Origin: Siphonodentalium dalli
Taxonomy: Eukaryota > Mollusca > Scaphopoda > Gadilida > Siphonodentaliidae
Direction of reading: 5' to 3'
DNA length: 64,000 bases
Assembly (NCBI GenBank): GCA_032622095.1
Contig: CP136063.1
Coordinates: 268,577,426 to 268,641,425 of the forward strand
Numbering within the stretch: the stretch's first letter is position 1; each line of letters begins with the position of its first letter. The position numbers were made by a program, and so were the translations under genes. The notes beneath the pieces were generated by a model. That model was not told where the DNA came from, made no database searches, and saw nothing but the letters and a program-made list of their open reading frames with translations. This document shows positions 52,346-61,746 of the stretch, piece after piece.

Positions 52346-53829
52346 TGGCCACATAATCACCATTTCTACCCGCCTTACAGAAAACCCGGACCAGTTGACC
52401 GTCGGTTGAACACCCACGGATATCCTGGGGGGATGGCAAATAAGGAATCGACCAATTTTGAAGAAAATTTCGTATAGTTTGAACATTTAGTGGCACAAGC
52501 TGTCGCTCTATGGCCACATAATCACAATTTCTACCCGCCTTACAGAAAACCCGGACCAGTTGACCGTCGGTCGACCACACACGGATATCCTGGGGGGATA
52601 GCAAATAAGAAATCGACCAATTTTGAAGGAAATTTCGTATAGTTTGAACATTTAGTGGCACAAGCTGTCGCTATATGGCCACATAATCACAATTTCTACC
52701 CGCCTTACAGAAAACCCGAACCAGTTGACCGTCGGTTGACAACCCACGGATATCCTGGGGGGATGGCAAAAAAGAAATCGACAAATTTTGAAGGAAATTT
52801 CGTATAGTTTGAACATTTAGTGGCACCCGCTGTCGCTATATGGCCACATAATCACCATTTCTACCCGCCTTATAGAAAATCCGGACCAGTTGACCGTCGG
52901 TTGACCACCCACGGATATCCTGGGGGGATGGCAAATAAGAAATCGACCAATTTTGAAGGAAATTTAGTATAGTTTGAACATTTAGTGGCACAAGCTGTCG
53001 CTATATGGCCACATAATCACCATTTCTACCCGCCTTATAGAAAACCCGGACCAGTTGAACGTCGGTTGACCACCCACGGATATCCTGGGGGGATGGCAAA
53101 TAAGAAATCGACAAATTTTGCAGGAAATTTCTTATAGTTTGAACATTTAGTGTCACAAGCTGTCGCTATATGGCCACATAATCACCATTTCTACCCGCCT
53201 TTCAGAAAACCCGGACCAGTTGACCGTCGGTTGACCACCCACGGATATCATGGGGGGATGGCAAATAAGAAATCGACAAATTTTGAAGGAAATTTCGTAT
53301 AGTTTGAACATTTAGTGGCACATGCTGTCGCTATATGGCCACATAATCACCATTACTACCAGCCTTACAGAAAACCCGGACCAGGTGACCGTCGGTTGTC
53401 CACCCACGGATATCCTGGGGGGCTGGCAAATAAGAAATCGACCAATTTTGAAGGAAATTTCATATAGTTTAAACATTTAGTGGCACAAGCTGTCGCCAAA
53501 TGGCCACATAATCACCATTTCTACCCGCCTTACAGAAAACCCGGACCAGTTGACCGTCGGTTGACCACCCACGGATATCCTGGGGGGATGGCAAATAAGA
53601 AATCGACCAATTTTGAAGAAAATTTCGTATAGTTTGAACATTTAGTGGCACAAGCTGTCGCTATATGGCCACATAATCACAATTTCTACCCGCCTTACAG
53701 AAAACCCGGACCAGTTGACCGTCGGTTGACCACCCACGGATATCCTGGGGGATGGCAAATAAGAAATCGACAAATTTTGAAGGAAATTTCATATAGTTTG
53801 AACATTTAGTGGCACAAGCTGTCGCTATA
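52346..53829 (+). repeat. 9-monomer tandem duplication, copy 2
   Basis: The second copy of the 1484-bp segment, same order and same private bases (TTTAGTATAG, TTTGCAGG, CATATAGTTTAAAC). I noticed no difference from copy 1. The joint lies between about 52308 (CATATAG) and 52383 (AAAACCCGG); after copy 2 the array continues instead with an AAAATCCGG monomer, as in the parental order near 49386 and 56139. Confidence 0.88.
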
Positions 53830-56138
53830 TGGCCACATAATCACCATTTCTACCCGCCTTACAGAAAATCCGGACCAGTTGACCGTCGGTTGACCACCCA
53901 CGGATATCCTGGGGGGATGGCAAATAAGAAATCGACCAATTTTGAAGGAAATTTCGTATAGTTTGAACATTTAGTGACACAAGCTGTCGCTATATGGCCA
54001 CCTAATCACCATTTCTACCCGCCTTACAGAAAACCCGGACCAGTTGCCCGTCGGTTGAACACCCACGGATATCCTGGAGGGATGGCAAATAAGAAATCGA
54101 CCAATTTTGAAGGAAATTTCTAATAGTTTGAACATTTAGTGGCACAAGCTGTCGCTATATGGCCACATAATCACAATTTCTACCCGCCTTACAGAAAACC
54201 CGGACCAGTTGACCGTCGGTTGACCACCCACGAATATCCTGGGGGGATGGCAAATAAGAAATCGACCAATTTTGAAGGAAATTTCGTATAGTTTGAACAT
54301 CTAGTGGCACAAGCTGTCGCTATATGGCCACATAATCACCATTTCTACCCGCCTTACAGAAAACCCGGACCAGTTGACCGTCGTTTGACCACCCACGGAT
54401 ATCCTGGAGGGATGGCAAATAAGAAATCGACCAATTTTGAAGGAAATTTCGTATAGTTTGAACATTTAGTGGCACAAGCTGTCGCTATATGGCCACAAAA
54501 TCACAATTTCTACCCGCCTTACAGAAAACCCGGACCAGTTGACCGTCGGTTGACCACCCACGGATATCCTGGGGGGATGGCAAATAAGAAATCGACAAAT
54601 TTTGAAGGAAATTTCATATAGTTTGAACATTTAGTGGCACAAGCTGTCGCTATATGGCCACATAATCACCATTTCTACCCGCCTTACAGCAAATCCGTAC
54701 AAGTTGACCGTCGGTTGACCACCCACGGATATCCTGGGGGGATGGCAAATAAGAAATCGACCAATTTTGAAGGAAATTTCGTATAGTTTGAACATTTAGT
54801 GGCACAAGCTGTCGCTATATGGCCACATAATCACCATTTCTACCCGCCTTACAGAAAACCCGGACCAGTTGACCGTCGGTCGACCACACACGGATATCCT
54901 GGGGGGATAGCAAATAAGAAATCGACCAATTTTGAAGGAAATTTCGTATAGTTTGAACATTTAGTGGCACAAGCTGTCGCTATATGGCCACATAATCACA
55001 ATTTCTACCCGCCTTACAGAAAACCCGAACCAGTTGACCGTCGGTTGACAACCCACGGATATCCTGGGGGAATGGCAAAAAAGAAATCGACAAATTTTGA
55101 AGGAAATTTCGTATAGTTTGAACATTTAGTGGCACCCGCTGTCGCTATATGGCCACATAATCACCATTTCTACCCGCCTTATAGAAAATCCGGACCAGTT
55201 GACCGTCGGTTGACCACCCACGGATATCCTGGGGGGATGGCAAATAAGAAATCGACCAATTTTGAAGGAAATTTAGTATAGTTTGAACATTTAGTGGCAC
55301 AAGCTGTCGCTATATGGCCACATAATCACCATTTCTACCCGCCTTATAGAAAACCCGGACCAGTTGAACGTCGGTTGACCACCCACGGATATCCTGGGGG
55401 GATGGCAAATAAGAAATCGACAAATTTTGCAGGAAATTTCTTATAGTTTGAACATTTAGTGTCACAAGCTGTCGCTATATGGCCACATAATCACCATTTC
55501 TACCCGCCTTTCAGAAAACCCGGACCAGTTGACCGTCGGTTGACCACCCACGGATATCATGGGGGGATGGCAAATAAGAAATCGACAAATTTTGAAGGAA
55601 ATTTCGTATAGTTTGAACATTTAGTGGCACATGCTGTCGCTATATGGCCACATAATCACCATTACTACCAGCCTTACAGAAAACCCGGACCAGGTGACCG
55701 TCGGTTGTCCACCCACGGATATCCTGGGGGGCTGGCAAATAAGAAATCGACCAATTTTGAAGGAAATTTCATATAGTTTAAACATTTAGTGGCACAAGCT
55801 GTCGCCAAATGGCCACATAATCACCATTTCTACCCGCCTTACAGAAAACCCGGACCAGTTGACCGTCGGTTGACCACCCACGGATATCCTGGGGGGATGG
55901 CAAATAAGAAATCGACCAATTTTGAAGAAAATTTCGTATAGTTTGAACATTTAGTGGCACAAGCTGTCGCTATATGGCCACATAATCACAATTTCTACCC
56001 GCCTTACAGAAAACCCGGACCAGTTGACCGTCGGTTGACCACCCACGGATATCCTGGGGGATGGCAAATAAGAAATCGACAAATTTTGAAGGAAATTTCA
56101 TATAGTTTGAACATTTAGTGGCACAAGCTGTCGCTATA
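53830..56138 (+). repeat. 14-monomer unit, copy 1
   Basis: 2309 bp: an AAATCCGG monomer, CACCTAATC / TTGCCCG, CACGAATATCC, the G* chimera (54325), K, R, an undersized join straight into a Y-like monomer (GGTCGACCACAC without the preceding A), E with GGGGGAATGG, D2-like, S, C, T2, W, N. The last part repeats 51.3-52.3 and 52.8-53.8 kb. Its first six monomers recur 2309 bp later. Confidence 0.82.
54325..54489 (+). repeat. G* chimeric monomer (M, E, T1 lost)
   Basis: The left side is class G (CGTTTGACC, CTGGAGGG, preceded by CATCTAG). The right side has GAAGGAAATTTCG and is followed directly by K, as T1 normally is. Intact series read G, M, E, T1, K, so a 495-bp deletion by in-register exchange joined G to the end of T1. 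The same chimera occurs at 56634, 57953 and 61747. Confidence 0.85.
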
Positions 56139-58777
56139 TGGCCACATAATCACCATTTCTACCCGCCTTACAGAAAATCCGGACCAGTTGACCGTCGGTT
56201 GACCACCCACGGATATCCTGGGGGGATGGCAAATAAGAAATCGACCAATTTTGAAGGAAATTTCGTATAGTTTGAACATTTAGTGACACAAGCTGTCGCT
56301 ATATGGCCACCTAATCACCATTTCTACCCGCCTTACAGAAAACCCGGACCAGTTGCCCGTCGGTTGAACACCCACGGATATCCTGGAGGGATGGCAAATA
56401 AGAAATCGACCAATTTTGAAGGAAATTTCTAATAGTTTGAACATTTAGTGGCACAAGCTGTCGCTATATGGCCACATAATCACAATTTCTACCCGCCTTA
56501 CAGAAAACCCGGACCAGTTGACCGTCGGTTGACCACCCACGAATATCCTGGGGGGATGGCAAATAAGAAATCGACCAATTTTGAAGGAAATTTCGTATAG
56601 TTTGAACATCTAGTGGCACAAGCTGTCGCTATATGGCCACATAATCACCATTTCTACCCGCCTTACAGAAAACCCGGACCAGTTGACCGTCGTTTGACCA
56701 CCCACGGATATCCTGGAGGGATGGCAAATAAGAAATCGACCAATTTTGAAGGAAATTTCGTATAGTTTGAACATTTAGTGGCACAAGCTGTCGCTATATG
56801 GCCACAAAATCACAATTTCTACCCGCCTTACAGAAAACCCGGACCAGTTGACCGTCGGTTGACCACCCACGGATATCCTGGGGGGATGGCAAATAAGAAA
56901 TCGACAAATTTTGAAGGAAATTTCATATAGTTTGAACATTTAGTGGCACAAGCTGTCGCTATATGGCCACATAATCACCATTTCTACCCGCCTTACAGCA
57001 AATCCGTACAAGTTGACCGTCGGTTGACCACCCACGGATATCCTGGGGGGATGGCAAATAAGAAATCGACCAATTTTGAAGGAAATTTCGTATAGTTTGA
57101 ACATTTAGTGGCACAAGCTGTCGCTATATGGCCACATAATCACCATTTCTACCCGCCTTACAGAAAACCCGGACCAGTTGCCCGTCGGTTGAACACCCAC
57201 GGATATCCTGGAGGGATGGCAAATAAGAAATCGACCAATTTTGAAGGAAATTTCTAATAGTTTGAACATTTAGTGGCACAAGCTGTCGCTATATGGCCAC
57301 ATAATCACAATTTCTACCCGCCTTACAGAAAACCCGGACCAGTTGACCGTCGGTTGACCACCCACGAATATCCTGTGGGGATGGCAAATAAGAAATCGAC
57401 CAATTTTGAAGGAAATTTCGTATAGTTTGAACATCTAGTGGCACAAGCTGTCGCTATATGGCCACATAATCACAATTTCTACCCGCCTTACAGAAAACCC
57501 GGACCAGTTGACCGTCGGTTGACCACCCACGGATATCCTGGGGGATGGCAAATAAGAAATCGACAAATTTTGAAGGAAATTTCATATAGTTTGAACATTT
57601 AGTGGCACAAGCTGTCGCTATATGGCCACATAATCACCATTTCTACCCGCCTTACAGAAAATCCGGACCAGTTGACCGTCGGTTGACCACCCACGGATAT
57701 CCTGGGGGGATGGCAAATAAGAAATCGACCAATTTTGAAGGAAATTTCGTATAGTTTGAACATTTATTGACACAAGCTGTCGCTATATGGCCACCTAATC
57801 ACCATTTCTACCCGCCTTACAGAAAACCCGGACCAGTTGCCCGTCGGTTGAACACCCACGGATATCCTGGAGGGATGGCAAATAAGAAATCGACCAATTT
57901 TGAAGGAAATTTCTAATAGTTTGAACATTTAGTGGCACAAGCTGTCGCTATATGGCCACATAATCACAATTTCTACCCGCCTTACAGAAAATCCGGACCA
58001 GTTGACCGTCGTTTGACCACCCACGGATATCCTGGAGGGATGGCAAATAAGAAATCGACCAATTTTGAAGGAAATTTCGTATAGTTTGAACATTTAGTGG
58101 CACAAGCTGTCGCTATATGGCCACAAAATCACAATTTCTACCCGCCTTACAGAAAACCCGGACCAGTTGACAGTCGGTTGACCACCCACGGATATCCTGG
58201 GGGGATGGCAAATAAGAAATCGACAAATTTTGAAGGAAATTTCATATAGTTTGAACATTTAGTGGCACAAGCTGTCGCTATATGGCCACATAATCACCAT
58301 TTCTACCCGCCTTACAGCAAATCCGTACAAGTTGACCGTCGGTTGACCACCCACGGATATCCTGGGGGGATGGCAAATAAGAAATCGACCAATTTTGAAG
58401 GAAATTTCGTATAGTTTGAACATTTAGTGGCACAAGCTGTCGCTATATGGCCACATAATCACCATTTCTACCCGCCTTACAGAAAACCCGGACCAGTTGC
58501 CCGTCGGTTGAACACCCACGGATATCCTGGAGGGATGGCAAATAAGAAATCGACCAATTTTGAAGGAAATTTCTAATAGTTTGAACATTTAGTGGCACAA
58601 GCTGTCGCTATATGGCCACATAATCACAATTTCTACCCGCCTTACAGAAAACCCGGACCAGTTGACCGTCGGTTGACCACCCACGAATATCCTGTGGGGA
58701 TGGCAAATAAGAAATCGACCAATTTTGAAGGAAATTTCGTATAGTTTGAACATCTAGTGGCACAAGCTGTCGCTATA
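56139..58777 (+). repeat. 16-monomer block of short repeats
   Basis: 2639 bp made of reiterated small sets: AAATCCGG, CACCTAATC, CACGAATATCC, G* (56634), K, R, TTGCCCG, CACGAATATCC with CCTGTGGGG, N, AAATCCGG, TTTATTGACAC / CACCTAATC, TTGCCCG-linked G* (57953), K, R, TTGCCCG, CACGAATATCC with CCTGTGGGG. The G*-K-R-TTGCCCG set appears twice about 1319 bp apart. The T of TTTATTGACAC (57768) is private. This is the most rearranged stretch of the right half. Confidence 0.78.
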
Positions 58778-61746
58778 TGGCCACATAATCACCATTTCTA
58801 CCCGCCTTACAGAAAACCCGGACCAGTTGACCGTCGTTTGACCACCCACGGATATCCTGGAGGGATGGCAAATAAGAAATCGACCAATTTTGAAGAAAAT
58901 TTCGTATAGTTTGAACATTTAGTGGCACAAGCTGTCCCTCTATGGCCACATAATCACAATTTCTACCCGCCTTACAGAAAACCCGGTCCAGTTGACCGTC
59001 GGTTGACCACACACGGATATCCTGGGGGGATAGCAAATAAGAAATCGACCAATTTTGAAGGAAATTTCGTATAGTTTGAACATTTAGTGGCACAAGCTGT
59101 CGCTATATGGCCACATAATCACAATTTCTACCCGCCTTACAGAAAACCCGAACCAGTTGACCGTCGGTTGACAACCCACGGATATCCTGGGGGGATGGCA
59201 AATAAGAAATCGACAAATTTTGAAGGAAATTTCGTATAGTTTGAACATTTGGTGGCACATGCTGTCGCTATATGGCCACATAATCACCATTTCTACCCGC
59301 CTTACAGAAAACCCGGACCAGGTGACCGTCGGTTGTCCACCCACGGATATCCTGGGGGGATGGCAAAATAAGAAATCGACCAATTTTGAAGGAAATTTCG
59401 TATAGTTTGAACATTTAGTGGCACAAGCTGTCGCTATATGGCCACAAAATCACAATTTCTACCCGCCTTACAGAAAACCCGGACCAGTTGACCGTCGGTT
59501 GACCACCCACGGATATCCTGGGGGGATGGCAAATAAGAAATCGACAAATTTTGAAGGAAATTTCATATAGTTTGAACATTTAGTGGCACAAGCTGTCGCT
59601 ATATGGCCACATAATCACCATTTCTACCCGCCTTACAGCAAATCCGTACAAGTTGACCGTCGGTTGACCACCCACGGATATCCTGGGGGGATGGCAAATA
59701 AGAAATCGACCAATTTTGAAGGAAATTTCGTATAGTTTGAACATTTAGTGGCACAAGCTGTCGCTATATGGCCACATAATCACCATTTCTACCCGCCTTA
59801 CAGAAAACCCGGACCAGTTGACCGTCGGTTGAACACCCACGGATATCCTGGGGGGATGGCAAATAAGGAATCGACCAATTTTGAAGAAAATTTCGTATAG
59901 TTTGAACATTTAGTGGCACAAGCTGTCGCTCTATGGCCACATAATCACAATTTCTACCCGCCTTACAGAAAACCCGGACAGTTGACCGTCGGTCGACCAC
60001 ACACGGATATCCTGGGGGGATAGCAAATAAGAAATCGACCAATTTTGAAGGAAATTTCGTATAGTTTGAACATTTAGTGGCACAAGCTGTCGCTATATGG
60101 CCACATAATCACAATTTCTACCCGCCTTACAGAAAACCCGAACCAGTTGACCGTCGGTTGACAACCCACGGATATCCTGGGGGGATGGCAAAAAAGAAAT
60201 CGACAAATTTTGAAGGAAATTTCGTATAGTTTGAACATTTAGTGGCACCCGCTGTCGCTATATGGCCACATAATCACCATTTCTACCCGCCTTATAGAAA
60301 ATCCGGACCAGTTGACCGTCGGTTGACCACCCACGGATATCCTGGGGGGATGGCAAATAAGAAATCGACCAATTTTGAAGGAAATTTAGTATAGTTTGAA
60401 CATTTAGTGGCACAAGCTGTCGCTATATGGCCACATAATCACCATTTCTACCCGCCTTATAGAAAACCCGGACCAGTTGAACGTCGGTTGACCACCCACG
60501 GATATCCTGGGGGGATGGCAAATAAGAAATCGACAAATTTTGCAGGAAATTTCTTATAGTTTGAACATTTAGTGTCACAAGCTGTCGCTATATGGCCACA
60601 TAATCACCATTTCTACCCGCCTTTCAGAAAACCCGAACCAGTTGACCGTCGGTTGACCACCCACGGATATCATGGGGGGATGGCAAATAAGAAATCGACA
60701 AATTTTGAAGGAAATTTCGTATAGTTTGAACATTTAGTGGCACATGCTGTCGCTATATGGCCACATAATCACCATTACTACCAGCCTTACAGAAAATCCG
60801 GACCAGGTGACCGTCGGTTGTCCACCCACGGATATCCTGGGGGGCTGGCAAATAAGAAATCGACCAATTTTGAAGGAAATTTCGTATAGTTTAAACATTT
60901 AGTGGCACAAGCTGTCGCCAAATGGCCACATAATCACCATTTCTACCCGCCTTACAGAAAACCCGGACCAGTTGACCGTCGGTTGACCACCCACGGATAT
61001 CCTGGGGGGATGGCAAATAAGAAATCGACCAATTTTGAAGAAAATTTCGTATAGTTTGAACATTTAGTGGCACAAGCTGTCGCTATATGGCCACATAATC
61101 ACAATTTCTACCCGCCTTACAGAAAACCCGGACCAGTTGACCATCGGTTGACCACCCACGGATATCCTGGGGGATGGCAAATAAGAAATCGACAAATTTT
61201 GAAGGAAATTTCATATAGTTTGAACATTTAGTGGCACAAGCTGTCGCTATATGGCCACATAATCACCATTTATACCCGCCTTACAGAAAATCCGGACCAG
61301 TTGACCGTCGGTTGACCACCCACGGATATCCTGGGGGGATGGCAAATAAGAAATCGACCAATTTTGAAGGAAATTTCGTATAGTTTGAACATTTAGTGAC
61401 ACAAGCTGTCGCTATATGGCCACCTAATCACCATTTCTACCCGCCTTACAGAAAACCCGGACCAGTTGCCCGTCGGTTGAACACCCACGGATATCCTGGA
61501 GGGATGGCAAATAAGAAATCGACCAATTTTGAAGGAAATTTCTAATAGTTTGAACATTTAGTGGCACAAGCTGTCGCTATATGGCCACATAATCACAATT
61601 TCTACCCGCCTTACAGAAAACCCGGCCCAGTTGACCGTCGGTTGACCACCCACGAATATCCTGGGGGGATGGCAAATAAGAAATCGACCAATTTTGAAGG
61701 AAATTTCGTATAGTTTGAACATCTAGTGGCACAAGCTGTCGCTATA
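58778..61746 (+). repeat. 18-monomer HOR (2969 bp)
   Basis: Order: G, M (58943), E, T1, K, R, A, Y with GCTCTATGG and a 1-bp loss (CCGGACAGTTG, about 59979), E with GGCAAAAAAG, D2-like with TTTAGTATAG, S with TTTGCAGG, C (CCCGAACC), T2, W, N (CCATCGG), AAATCCGG, CACCTAATC, CACGAATATCC (GGCCCAG). This looks like a complete version of the HOR from which the 9-monomer duplication and the 14-monomer unit to its left derive. Confidence 0.82.
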
